A DNA stretch of 64,000 nucleotides from Subtercola sp. (GTDB lineage Bacteria; Actinomycetota; Actinomycetes; Actinomycetales; Microbacteriaceae), in the NCBI GenBank assembly GCA_025463765.1, contig JAODBC010000056.1:1-64000 (forward strand). The letters are read 5' to 3'. The position numbers and the translations under genes are program-made. Below are positions 9,039 to 17,078 of this stretch, one piece after another. The notes under the pieces were generated by a model. That model saw nothing but the letters and a program-made list of their open reading frames with translations. It was not told where the DNA came from and made no database searches. Position 1 is the first letter of the stretch. Each line of letters opens with the position of its first letter.

Positions 9039-9049
9039 GAGGCCACGCT
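9031..9049. terminator. Bidirectional hairpin between convergent genes
   Basis: AGCGTGGC and GCCACGCT form a perfect 8-bp stem with a three-base loop. It lies between the importer operon and the convergent TetR gene and overlaps the TetR stop codon. There is no clear U-tract on either side. Confidence 0.6.
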
Positions 9050-9674
9050 ACTCGTCGTGGCGGCCGGTTGTCTCGTCGAAGAGAGGTTGAAAGGCCAGGC
9101 TCACGAATTCGAGTTCGGAACGGAGAGTCGAGACGTCAACGTGCCTCGGCGTCGACGCAGCCCAGCGCCGCAGAATCGCCACGTAGGCCGCCTGGATCGC
9201 GCCGCCGATCGCGGCTGCGACGACGGAGTCAAGCGGCAAGGCGACTCGCCGATCGACGTAGCCGGCGACTTCGGCCGCCCAGATGCGCCAGTGCTCGGCC
9301 GTCTCGCCTGACAGTGCAGCATCTCCATCGAGTACTCGGAATCGGTCGAGCCACGTTTCGGGAGCCGCCTCCTGCGAGAGTCGTGTCGATTCCGCGACCG
9401 CGTTGACGACGGCCGTCATCACGGGCACGTCTCCGGCGCCATCGAGGCACATGCGCAGACGTTCGACTGCGCGATCGAATTCCCCCCAGACGATACCGCC
9501 TTTCGAACCGAAGTACCGAAAGAAGGTGGTGCGCCCGATGCCGCCGGCGGTCATGATCGACTGCACGGTCGTCGCCTCGTAGCCGTCGCGCAGCAGAAGG
9601 GCGAAGGCGATTTCTTCGAGAGTCTCGCGCGACGAAACCGGCGGTCGACCGCGGCGAGGTGCAGAGAACGTCAC
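9048..9674 (-). CDS. TetR/AcrR family transcriptional regulator
   Basis: The N-terminal DNA-binding domain is clear (about residues 12-60), with recognition helix TAGGIGRTTFFRYFGSKGGI. The ligand-binding part is unassigned. The start is GTG at 9674. It is divergent from an alcohol dehydrogenase, and a short inverted repeat lies in the 93-base gap, so it most likely represses that gene and itself (inference). Confidence 0.9.
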   Translation of the reverse strand: MTFSAPRRGRPPVSSRETLEEIAFALLLRDGYEATTVQSIMTAGGIGRTTFFRYFGSKGGIVWGEFDRAVERLRMCLDGAGDVPVMTAVVNAVAESTRLSQEAAPETWLDRFRVLDGDAALSGETAEHWRIWAAEVAGYVDRRVALPLDSVVAAAIGGAIQAAYVAILRRWAASTPRHVDVSTLRSELEFVSLAFQPLFDETTGRHDE

Positions 9675-9701
9675 GAGTCGAGGCTAGACCAGGAATTTAG
9701 G

Positions 9702-9716
9702 TACTGCATACCAGTA
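9702..9716. promoter_or_regulatory. Candidate TetR operator
   Basis: TACTG and CAGTA form a perfect inverted repeat around CATAC in the divergent gap between the TetR gene and the dehydrogenase. An AT-rich stretch follows. Placement and symmetry suit a TetR operator, but no binding data exist. Confidence 0.45.
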
Positions 9717-9767
9717 TTATTGAATCTGCCGACGAGATGTTCGCCGACCGCTCGAGAGGAAGACACT

Positions 9768-10709
9768 ATGAAGGCCTGGCAGTTCACCGAGATCGACGCT
9801 CCGCTCACTCTTACCGAGGTTGAGACGCCCACCCCTGCAGCCGATGAGATCGTGGTGCACGTCAGAGCAGCGGGGTTGTGCCACAGTGACGTCGGCTTCA
9901 TCGATGGCACGCTGACGCCCCTTCTGCCGTTCCGCCCCATCACCCTCGGGCATGAGATCGCCGGCACCGTCTCGGCGGTCGGATCGAATGTGACCGACTT
10001 CGCGGTCGGCCAGCGCGTGGGCATCCCGGCCACCATCGAAGACGGCCCGGGTACGGAGAAGAACGGCGGCTTCGCCGACGAAGTCGCGGTGCTGGCGAAG
10101 CTCGTGGTCACGCTGCCTGAGCATGTTCCGTTCGATCAGGCTGCCGCGGCGACTGACGCCGGGCTCACGTCGTATCACGCAGTGCACGTTCAGGGCCGCG
10201 TCGTAGCGGGCACGAAGGTGGGCATCATCGGCCTGGGCGGCCTCGGGTCGCTGGGCGCTCAGGCGGCATTGGCTGCGGGAGCCACCGTCTACGTCGCAGA
10301 GAAGAACGAGAAGGTGCACGACTTCGCCAGGTCGCTCGGTGTTGAGGCGGTCTCGACCGACATTCAAGATTTCACTGACGCCGGTCTCGACGTCATCATC
10401 GACTTCGCCGGCTTCGGAACCACCACCGACGGTGCCATCAAGACTCTTCGCCGCGGCGGTCGAATCGTGCAGGTCGGCCTCGCCAGGGCCACGGCGACGC
10501 TCGATCTGCAGACCCTGACGCTCAACGAGATCGAACTGGTCGGGTCGCAGGCCGGCACGAAACAAGACCTCATCGAGGTTCTCGATCTGATCGAAGCCGG
10601 CAAGCTGAAATCGCGCATCACCGAAATCGGCTTCGACGAGATCGGAGAGGGCATCGGCAAGCTCGAGCGCGGCGAGGTCATCGGGCGACTGGTCGCCGTT
10701 TTCGGTTAG
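9768..10709 (+). CDS. Zinc-dependent alcohol dehydrogenase (MDR family)
   Basis: This medium-chain dehydrogenase has the catalytic-zinc Cys in GLCHSD and the GHE motif, then the Rossmann motif GLGGLGSLG (about residues 158-166). Notably it lacks the four-cysteine structural-zinc lobe; only a short glycine-rich linker stands between VGIPATIEDG and NGGFADEV. The 313-residue length fits that loss. ATG at 9768 follows GAGGAAG. The substrate is unknown. It is probably controlled by the divergent TetR protein. Confidence 0.88.
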   Translation: MKAWQFTEIDAPLTLTEVETPTPAADEIVVHVRAAGLCHSDVGFIDGTLTPLLPFRPITLGHEIAGTVSAVGSNVTDFAVGQRVGIPATIEDGPGTEKNGGFADEVAVLAKLVVTLPEHVPFDQAAAATDAGLTSYHAVHVQGRVVAGTKVGIIGLGGLGSLGAQAALAAGATVYVAEKNEKVHDFARSLGVEAVSTDIQDFTDAGLDVIIDFAGFGTTTDGAIKTLRRGGRIVQVGLARATATLDLQTLTLNEIELVGSQAGTKQDLIEVLDLIEAGKLKSRITEIGFDEIGEGIGKLERGEVIGRLVAVFG

Positions 10710-10774
10710 TCGCCCAGCGCGGCGGGGCGCGGCGGCCGAACTTCGTCATACCCCCGCGTGACTCGCTCAGCAAA

Positions 10775-11167
10775 CTATCGGCGCACCGGAACAGCCCGGC
10801 TGTGCCAGACGAGTACCGCGGGAACCACGACGAATTCGAGCACGATGGTGGCGCGGAAGACCGGATGCGGTGCCCCGACCTTCATCCACGAGATGACGCG
10901 CGGCAGGCCGCCGACCGCCGCGAGTTCGAGCATCAGTCGCGTCACCCGGGCACGTTCATCCGGTTGCCGAAGGCTCCACCAGAGAATGACGCCGGCGGCC
11001 GCCCAGAAGACGTTGACGAACCGGTACTCGCTGTCGACGCTGGCGCTGGTCGGTGCGCCGCCGGGGGCTCCGGCCGGGCCGCGAAGGATGCCCGCCAGTC
11101 CCGAAGCGACAGGAACGGCGCCGAGCACGGCGATGGTCGTGAGTACCGCTGTTCGTGAGCGCGTCAT
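10775..11167 (-). CDS. Small membrane protein, DUF4345-like
   Basis: The 130-residue protein has about four hydrophobic segments and the segment DSEYRFVNVFWAAAGVILWW, which is characteristic of DUF4345 membrane proteins of unknown function. A start-proximal hydrophobic helix (TTIAVLGAVPVASGLAGI) could serve as the first membrane span. It converges with the dehydrogenase and has no operon partner. Family placement is from memory of the motif and is moderate. Confidence 0.65.
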   Translation of the reverse strand: MTRSRTAVLTTIAVLGAVPVASGLAGILRGPAGAPGGAPTSASVDSEYRFVNVFWAAAGVILWWSLRQPDERARVTRLMLELAAVGGLPRVISWMKVGAPHPVFRATIVLEFVVVPAVLVWHSRAVPVRR

Positions 11168-11318
11168 GCGTCGATTCTACGAGCGCGGTCGCATCGCCCA
11201 CCGAATGCGCGGCATGAAGGTGTTCGCGTGGTGCGTGGGAGTGACGAATGCTCATATAAGCTAGCAGAGCACTTACTCATTTATCGGTTTTCAGGGCAAC
11301 AGAAACCGTTACAGGTAT

Positions 11319-11332
11319 GCTATACGTGTAGC
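11319..11332. promoter_or_regulatory. Candidate AbiEi operator/promoter palindrome
   Basis: GCTATACGTGTAGC is a nearly perfect 14-base palindrome 24 bases upstream of the abiEi start, in an AT-richer stretch. AbiEi-type antitoxins repress their own operons through inverted repeats (family knowledge). TATACG-like sequence inside it could be the -10 region. Confidence 0.4.
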
Positions 11333-11356
11333 GCTTTTCGTCGAAAGGAGGAAAAA

Positions 11357-11938
11357 TTGGAGACGACTGTGTTGCCTGACGTGCTGCGTTATCACGACAT
11401 CGAGGCGCTTAGGCTGACTCGGCATCGGCTCGACGGCCTCATCGAAGCGGGTGAATACGAGCGCATCGCGCCCGGCACTTTTCTGCGAACCGATGGGGTT
11501 GATGACACTACGGCGGCATGGATCGCCATTGCTACCAAGAAACCCGACGCGACACTCTGTCTGTTAACGGCGCTCTCGGTGCACGACCTGACCGACGAGA
11601 TTCCGCGAAAGAGCGACATTGCGATTCCGCGCGGAACTCACACGATGACGGTCAGCCGCGCGCACATCACCTGGCATCGCTTTGCGGTCGACACCTTTGC
11701 TATCGGGCGAACGGAGCTTCCGCTTTCAGCTGGAGTATCGATCGGTGTGTACTCGGCCGAGCGCACAATCATCGATATGTTCCGCCTCCGGCACAACTGG
11801 GGCGGTGACATCGCAGTCGGGGCTCTGAAGCGTTGGCTCAGTAACCAAGAAAACAGCCCGTCGGCCCTGCTCTCTCTGGCTCGCGACTTTCCCGACGCTA
11901 AGCCTGCACTGCAGAACGCGTTGGAGATTCTGCTATGA
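11357..11938 (+). CDS. Type IV antitoxin, AbiEi family
   Basis: The 193-residue protein matches AbiEi antitoxins. An N-terminal winged helix (about residues 1-70; HDIEALRLTRHRLDGLIEAGEYERIAPGTF) is followed by the typical TAWIAIATKKPDATLCLLTALSVHDL region and a C-terminal domain with VSIGVYSAERTIIDMFR. I chose TTG at 11357 because AAAGGAGG ends five bases before it. It overlaps the toxin gene by four bases. Known AbiEi proteins autorepress transcription and counter the AbiEii nucleotidyltransferase. The gene is lower in GC than its surroundings, suggesting transfer. Confidence 0.88.
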   Translation: METTVLPDVLRYHDIEALRLTRHRLDGLIEAGEYERIAPGTFLRTDGVDDTTAAWIAIATKKPDATLCLLTALSVHDLTDEIPRKSDIAIPRGTHTMTVSRAHITWHRFAVDTFAIGRTELPLSAGVSIGVYSAERTIIDMFRLRHNWGGDIAVGALKRWLSNQENSPSALLSLARDFPDAKPALQNALEILL

Positions 11939-12824
11939 GCCCAAGCCCGCAACTCGGAACACCGGCCGGAGATGCGTCAATTGCGATCCAAAAACTCGCG
12001 AGATCGACCGGCCGAGACGTTCAAGAGCTTCAGACGCTCTATGTGCTCGAAGCCCTTCTCGCTCGATTGGCCGTCTCGCCATATCGAGACGACTTCGTCT
12101 TGAAAGGCGGAGTGCTTCTCGCAGCTTCGCCGTGCGGCGAGCCACGAAAGACATCGATCTGCAGGCATCCGGAATTGCCAACGACGCCGAAGACGTCTCC
12201 GCTCGAGTGCGTGAAATCGCCTCGTTACGGGTGCCAGACGGAGTCGAATTCGATCTCGAATCCATCGCGGCTTCGGTCATCCGCGACGACGACCAGTATG
12301 CCGGCGTGCGCATCAAGCTCGTCGGAGGTCTCGGTCGCGCGCGACTACTGATCGGCATCGATGTGAACTTCGGAGATCCGATCTGGCCAGAACCGTCGCT
12401 GATCGATATTCCCCGACTCGTTCAGCTCGGGCAAGCCCCGGTGAGGATGCTCGGATACCCGTTGACGATGGTGCTCGCCGAGAAGTTCGTGACGGCGCTC
12501 GACCGGGGGGAGGCGAACACACGCTGGCGAGACTTCGCCGACATCTATACTCTTCTTCGCGTTCACGAGGTTCGGGCCGACGAGCTTGCCGCCTCCCTCT
12601 CGGTGGTCGCGGACTATCGGCGGGTCGACCTAGTACCGCTGTTGCCGATGCTCGCCTCGATGCCCGAGCGTGCACAGCCGAAGTGGCTGGCATGGCGCGT
12701 TCGAGTGAACCGTGAAGACGACCTTCCGGCCGAGTTCGCAGAGGTGTTGAGCTCGATTGCCAGCTTCACTGACGGAATTCTCGAACAAGCGACGAAGGTC
12801 ACCGCGCTCGATACCGAATTCTGA
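11935..12824 (+). pseudogene. AbiEii-family nucleotidyltransferase toxin, frameshifted
   Basis: Two overlapping frames together encode one AbiEii-like protein. The first (11935-12351) gives the N-terminus to DDFVLKGGVLLAA; the second (in frame from before 12132) continues with VRRATKDIDLQA and runs to 12824. Restoring one T in the short T run at 12126-12127 would join them as LLAAFAVRRATKDID, the expected nucleotidyltransferase motif, and give about 296 residues, the normal length. As written, the catalytic GG and D-x-D are in different frames, so no active toxin is made unless a ribosome slips or the base is a read error. The cognate antitoxin gene is intact. Confidence 0.85.
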
Positions 12825-12850
12825 TCGGATTGCGTGTAGCGACCCGCTGG

Positions 12851-13265
12851 CTACTCGCCGGTCGAGGCGGCGGCGACGTCGAGAATCCAGGTCACGCCGA
12901 AGCTGTCGGTGAGCATCCAGAAGCCAGGGCTCCACGCCGAGGCGGTGAGGGGTTCGACGATCTTGACCGCGACGACTGGCGCATCTTTCGCGCCGACCGT
13001 CTGACCCCGCGCATCCCGACCCGCCGGCGTATCCTGTCGAGTGCGCTTCCCGCGGTGACGCCGCACAGTACGCGGCGGCACGTTTCACCGGGTCGGCGCT
13101 GGGGGAGAGGTGGCCCTGCCGAGGGACGGTCATGCTCAACCGCCCGACTCGTGAGGTGCATCCATTCGCCGGCGACGGCATCGTCGAAGATCTCGGGCCC
13201 GACCGTTGCCGCCGCGCGTTACCAGCGCGCGCCCCCGACACCTCGATCCTGCGAGTCTTTGTGAA
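12851..13265 (-). pseudogene. Remnant of a VOC (glyoxalase/PhnB-like) protein
   Basis: No intact gene fills this stretch. Reading the minus strand, the C-terminal end resembles VOC proteins (FWMLTDSFGVTWILDV near 12860-12920), an upstream piece in another frame reads LSPSADPVKRAAAY, and a further piece reads IFDDAVAGEWMHLTSR. The pieces are in the right order but different frames, as expected for a decayed gene. The identity rests mainly on the C-terminal motif, so confidence is modest. Confidence 0.45.
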
Positions 13266-13272
13266 AGAAACG

Positions 13273-14016
13273 CTAGGCCCCAAGGCGAACGGCGAGAATT
13301 TGAAGTGACTCGCGCGCAAGCGACGCCACCGTTGGATCGTGTGCGATCCACGGACTACGTTCGTCGAGCAGAGTACGTACCATCGTGCGAAGCCGTCGAC
13401 GACTTCGTTGGCTGAGCCCGTCTGCAGCCGTAACCGGATCGTCGAGGCATGCCAGCAGCACGACGGCATCTTCTGCGTGGCGGCCTTTGTCTCGCGGGTC
13501 TTCGATGTATGCCGCACTCTTGAGTATCAAACCCCCACGCACGCTCGGCACGACCAGACGCACAGAGTCTGTCTTGGTCATCACGTCTACGTTGATTGTC
13601 TGTTGAAGAGCTCGCGTTCCGCCCGGCACGCCGAACAATGGCCGTCTGCCATACCTCGGGCGCTTCCAAATCGCGTGGCGGTCTGAGCACAACAGGTCGA
13701 CGCGGTCGAGGCCACGATCGAAGCGGTAGGCATGCTTGGTCTGGAGATCGAGCTCATACCCGGCCCCGAGGAGAAGTGCGCCGGCTGCGGCGAACGTCAC
13801 CGCATTCGTTTCGAGATGCAGCGCAGTGTCAACATCGACGGTCGATCGAGGAGCCGGAAGGGTCGCCATCGCTGCGTGGAGTCGCACCATCAGCCCGCCG
13901 ATGAGTGTCCAAGAATTTCGAGGAAGGATTCGCGCCAGTTCGAAGGCACTGGGCCATGGCGGTTCATCCCAGGCGCTCGATCGTGCGTCGAGATCGACCA
14001 GCGGGCGAAGTGTCAT
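13273..14016 (-). CDS. Putative nucleotidyltransferase toxin (AbiEii-like fold)
   Basis: The 247-residue protein shows the nucleotidyltransferase core: GG at residues 40-41 in TLIGGLMVRLH and the metal-binding pair D61/D63 in RSTVDVD, spaced as in AbiEii/MenT-type enzymes. A later Lys-rich segment (GGLILKSAAYIED) and a helical C-terminus also fit. It overlaps the upstream HTH gene by four bases (ATGA), the arrangement expected of a toxin behind its antitoxin. It converges with the abiE operon. No experimental relative is recognised; the toxin role is inferred from fold and context. Confidence 0.68.
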   Translation of the reverse strand: MTLRPLVDLDARSSAWDEPPWPSAFELARILPRNSWTLIGGLMVRLHAAMATLPAPRSTVDVDTALHLETNAVTFAAAGALLLGAGYELDLQTKHAYRFDRGLDRVDLLCSDRHAIWKRPRYGRRPLFGVPGGTRALQQTINVDVMTKTDSVRLVVPSVRGGLILKSAAYIEDPRDKGRHAEDAVVLLACLDDPVTAADGLSQRSRRRLRTMVRTLLDERSPWIAHDPTVASLARESLQILAVRLGA

Positions 14017-14618
14017 AGTGCGGCGCGGACTCTGATCCAGTTGGTAGCGGCCGCATTCTCTCGAGCGTCGCCGAATGCGTACAAGACAAGGGCCTCGAGT
14101 ACCTTCTGATGTTGTTCATCGCCCTCGACGACGGCAATGTCGCCGGAGTCGTCGAGGCCCAAGCGCTCTCGCCGGGCGGCGCTTGCCGCGTCGCGTGCTA
14201 CAAGCACGCCAAGCCCGCCACCTGCAGACAAACCGAGTTCGCCGAGCAGGGTCGGTGAGAAACGAATTTTCGTTTCAGGAGTCGCGGCTCGACGCAACGA
14301 CGTGTGCTCTCGCAAGATCTGCCCCGCGAGGCTGCCAGGATCTGCTGTTCGAATGCGCATCTTGAGGCGGCTTCGTTCCGAGCCGGCCAGACGTGTTGTC
14401 GCACCCGAGGCCAGAAGGTCGAGGGCGGCCTGCCGGGTGTCTTCTGACCAGTTACGCCCGCGGTACATTGTGCGCGACAAAGCCTGAACCTGCCGAGTCG
14501 AAATCGAGTGAGATGCCCCGATTCGATTTGCGACGATTCGATCGCTTGACGCGATGCGACGCACCTGGCGGGGTGAAACACCCAACTCGCGTGCCGCCTC
14601 GGAGGTAGAAAGTTGCAT
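14013..14618 (-). CDS. HTH DNA-binding protein, putative antitoxin
   Basis: The N-terminus is an excisionase/MerR-like helix-turn-helix (LSTSEAARELGVSPRQVRRIA, about residues 3-23). The rest (201 residues in total) is helical and unassigned, with IRFSPTLLGELGLSAGGG in the middle. It overlaps the nucleotidyltransferase gene downstream. Its ATG directly follows a palindrome with promoter elements and no ribosome site, so the message is probably leaderless and autoregulated. By organisation it would be the antitoxin; this is inference. Confidence 0.68.
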   Translation of the reverse strand: MQLSTSEAARELGVSPRQVRRIASSDRIVANRIGASHSISTRQVQALSRTMYRGRNWSEDTRQAALDLLASGATTRLAGSERSRLKMRIRTADPGSLAGQILREHTSLRRAATPETKIRFSPTLLGELGLSAGGGLGVLVARDAASAARRERLGLDDSGDIAVVEGDEQHQKVLEALVLYAFGDARENAAATNWIRVRAAL

Positions 14619-14653
14619 ACATATATAGTCCGCAACCGGACGCTATATGTCAA
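14619..14653 (-). promoter_or_regulatory. Leaderless promoter with overlapping operator palindrome
   Basis: On the minus strand a perfect TTGACA (14648-14653) is followed 17-20 bases later by an AT-rich -10 candidate (GACTAT/TATATA), which is followed within a few bases by the ATG of the HTH gene. An inverted repeat, ACATATATAGTCCG against CGGACGCTATATGT (12 of 14 paired, four-base spacer), covers 14619-14650. There is no Shine-Dalgarno sequence, so transcription probably starts at or next to the ATG. Confidence 0.6.
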
Positions 14654-14696
14654 GTGAAGATCGAACAGATCGAATACGAGCGCATCCCCGGCTGCG

Positions 14697-15410
14697 TCAG
14701 AGCGACGCGAGAATGAGCTCCACCTGCGCTGCCACGAGGTCGGGCCGGGAGAGAAACGGGTGGTGGCTGGTAGGCAGCTCGACGGCGTGAGTGGCGCGCG
14801 AGGCGTGAAAGCGTTGCAGCGCAAGCGACGTGCTGCGGTCGTCGGCACAGACGAGGTAGGTCGACTCGCGGCCGTGCCAGGCTGCAGCCGTCGTCGGGCT
14901 GCCGAACGCCTCGACCGACTGCCGAGTCACGCGCTGCCACGCCTCGGCACGTACCCGGTCATGCGTCACGTCGTGCCAGAATCGGTCGCCGAAGGAGGCT
15001 TGATCGTAGCCGTCGATGTGCAGGGTGCCGTCGTCGTCGACAGCGATCGACACCGGGTCGGGTTCGGCCCCCACGATATCGCCTTGCGACTGACCGACGT
15101 CGGGCAGGTAGGAGGTGATGTAGAGCAAGTGCGCGGTCGCAGGATGATCGGCACCCTCTGCGATCACCGTGCCACCATACGAGTGACCTACGACGATGGC
15201 CGCGTCGCTGCCGTCGAGGGCGTCGCGCAGCGCGGCGGCGTCTTCGGGCAAACCGCTGCCGTCGTAGCCGGCCATGCCCTCGCCGCACGAGGGGAGCAGC
15301 ACGGCTCGGCTCGAGACGCCGGTCGCGTTGCGTACCTGTTCGGCGACCTCGTTCCACCACCATGCGCCGTCACGAACCAGGGCGCCGTGCACAAAGAGAA
15401 TCTCGGTCAT
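14697..15410 (-). CDS. Alpha/beta hydrolase
   Basis: The fold is evident: the HGA oxyanion region near the N-terminus (LFVHGALVRDGAWWW), the nucleophile elbow GHSYGG and a C-terminal His in SHHPFLSRP, giving a Ser-Asp-His triad. The 237-residue size matches small esterase-like hydrolases of the EstC/pyrethroid-hydrolase type. ATG at 15410 is chosen because MTEILFVHGA is the usual first strand; longer frames upstream add only low-quality sequence. It is divergent from GH30 with a 180-base gap. The substrate is unknown. Confidence 0.88.
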   Translation of the reverse strand: MTEILFVHGALVRDGAWWWNEVAEQVRNATGVSSRAVLLPSCGEGMAGYDGSGLPEDAAALRDALDGSDAAIVVGHSYGGTVIAEGADHPATAHLLYITSYLPDVGQSQGDIVGAEPDPVSIAVDDDGTLHIDGYDQASFGDRFWHDVTHDRVRAEAWQRVTRQSVEAFGSPTTAAAWHGRESTYLVCADDRSTSLALQRFHASRATHAVELPTSHHPFLSRPDLVAAQVELILASL

Positions 15411-15442
15411 GGGCTCACGATAACAACGCCGTGAGAGTCGTC

Positions 15443-15452
15443 CGTTCGAACG
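15443..15452. promoter_or_regulatory. Palindrome in the hydrolase/GH30 divergent region
   Basis: CGTTCGAACG is a perfect ten-base palindrome, 33 bases upstream of the hydrolase start and about 140 before GH30. It could be an operator half-pair for either gene, but there is no independent support. Confidence 0.25.
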
Positions 15453-15590
15453 AGACGCGATTTCGCTGACAGCCACATCGAGTGCACCGAAGTCGAGGTA
15501 GAGGTGAAACCCGAATGCATGTAAGGTTTTTGCGAGGGCTCTATCGGCCCGAGCACGGCGGAATCGTTCTGCTGCAGCAAAGGAGCTGGA

Positions 15591-17078
15591 ATGACCGAGA
15601 CCACCGCAACTCTGGGTGCCTCCGAGACCACCGCGACGAGCGAGACCGCAGCGTCGACCGAGACCGCCGCGCCATCGACAACCGCCGCGCCATCGACAAC
15701 AGCAGTGCGCTGGGTCACCACCACCGCAGACGACGCGTTTCGTGATCGGCCCGCTCTGCGCCTCACCGCGCCCGCCGGCATGCCCGACGTGATCGTCGCC
15801 ACCGACCGCGCCCGCCAGGAAATCGAGGGCTTCGGAGCAGCATTCAACGAGATGGGCTGGACTTCACTCGGTGCTCTGAGCGAGACGCAGCGCGAACGGA
15901 TTCTGCACGAACTCTTCGCGCCCGGGGTGGGCGGCAATTTCACGATCGCTCGTATGCCTATCGGGGCGAACGATTTCTCGCGCGACTGGTATTCCTACGA
16001 CGAGATCGAGGGCGATTTCGGGCTCGGGCACTTCACGATAGAGAACGACCTCGAGACACTGGTGCCGTTCATCCACGCCGCCCTCGCGCACCAGTCCGAC
16101 CTGAAGATCTGGGCCTCCCCGTGGAGCCCGCCGAGCTGGCTGAAGACCAACGGACACTATGCGGGTGCGCTGCCGATGCCCAGCCTGAATCCCGTCGACA
16201 ATGGGCTGCATCCCGATCAAATCGGTCACGAAGGCACCGACATGATGAAGCAGGATGACCGTTCGCTGCGCACGTACGCCGAGTACTTCGGCCGCTTCAT
16301 CGACGCGTATCGTGCCGAGGGCATCGAGGTCGGCATGGTGATGCCGCAGAACGAGTTCAACTCGGCGCAGCCGTTTCCGAGTTGCACGTGGACACCTGGG
16401 GGTCTCGCCCGGTTCATCCGGTTTCTGGGCCCGCAGATGCGTGAGCGCGAAGTGACGGTCTTTCTCGGCACGCTCGAACGCGCCAACCCCGAACTCGTGC
16501 GTGAGGTACTGGCCGACACCGAGGCGGCGTCATACATCGAGGGTCTCGGCGTGCAGTGGCACGGTAAGGCGGCCGTACCGTTTCTGCAGCGCGACTTCGC
16601 CGGGCTGCGCCTCTACCAGACCGAGCAAGAATGCGGCGACGGCCGAAACGACTGGCGGTTCGCCCGGTACGCCTGGGGCATGCTGCGCGACTATTTCACG
16701 AACGGCGCCAACGCTTACCTCTACTGGAACCTCGCGCTCGAACGCGGTGGTCTGAGCCGGTGGGGGTGGTCGCAGAACTCCCTGGTCGTCGTCGACGCAG
16801 AAGCGGGCACGTTCGAGTTCAGCCACGAGTACTTCGTGCTGAAGCACGTGAGCCACTTCGTGCGGCCCGGGGCTCGATTCGTGCCGTCGGTGAGCTATTC
16901 GGGGTACGAGAACCAGCTTGCGTTTCTCAACCCCGACGGCAGCGTGGTGGTCGTCATTCAGAACGACTCGGCCGAAGACCAGACCGTGAGCCTGCTGATC
17001 GATGGCCGTGCCCTGGCCGTCGTTTTGCCGGCCGATTCGCTCAGCACCTTCGTCGTGCCGGTAGGAGATGAGAAATGA
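15591..17078 (+). CDS. Glycoside hydrolase family 30 (glucosylceramidase-like)
   Basis: The barrel sequence matches GH30. The acid/base Glu is E255 in MPQNEFN, the nucleophile is E345 in LYQTEQE, and the start of the barrel is EIEGFGAAFNEMGW. A C-terminal beta side domain ends the protein. There is no signal peptide; instead residues 1-38 are a Thr/Ala/Ser-rich repeat tail that includes an exact 18-bp duplication (15663-15698). Beta-glucosidase, xylosidase or fucosidase action is possible within the family. AAAGGAG precedes the ATG. It overlaps GH78 by four bases and begins the + strand part of the glycan locus. Confidence 0.92.
   Translation: MTETTATLGASETTATSETAASTETAAPSTTAAPSTTAVRWVTTTADDAFRDRPALRLTAPAGMPDVIVATDRARQEIEGFGAAFNEMGWTSLGALSETQRERILHELFAPGVGGNFTIARMPIGANDFSRDWYSYDEIEGDFGLGHFTIENDLETLVPFIHAALAHQSDLKIWASPWSPPSWLKTNGHYAGALPMPSLNPVDNGLHPDQIGHEGTDMMKQDDRSLRTYAEYFGRFIDAYRAEGIEVGMVMPQNEFNSAQPFPSCTWTPGGLARFIRFLGPQMREREVTVFLGTLERANPELVREVLADTEAASYIEGLGVQWHGKAAVPFLQRDFAGLRLYQTEQECGDGRNDWRFARYAWGMLRDYFTNGANAYLYWNLALERGGLSRWGWSQNSLVVVDAEAGTFEFSHEYFVLKHVSHFVRPGARFVPSVSYSGYENQLAFLNPDGSVVVVIQNDSAEDQTVSLLIDGRALAVVLPADSLSTFVVPVGDEK

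Noticed and set aside
13273-14618. Excisionase plus integrase remnant, suggested by the excisionase-like HTH
   Set aside because: The partner gene shows a nucleotidyltransferase core and no tyrosine or serine recombinase motifs.
15591-15705. GH30 Thr/Ala-rich N-terminus as a signal peptide or cell-wall linker
   Set aside because: It has no hydrophobic core or cleavage site; similar tails occur on other cytosolic enzymes here.
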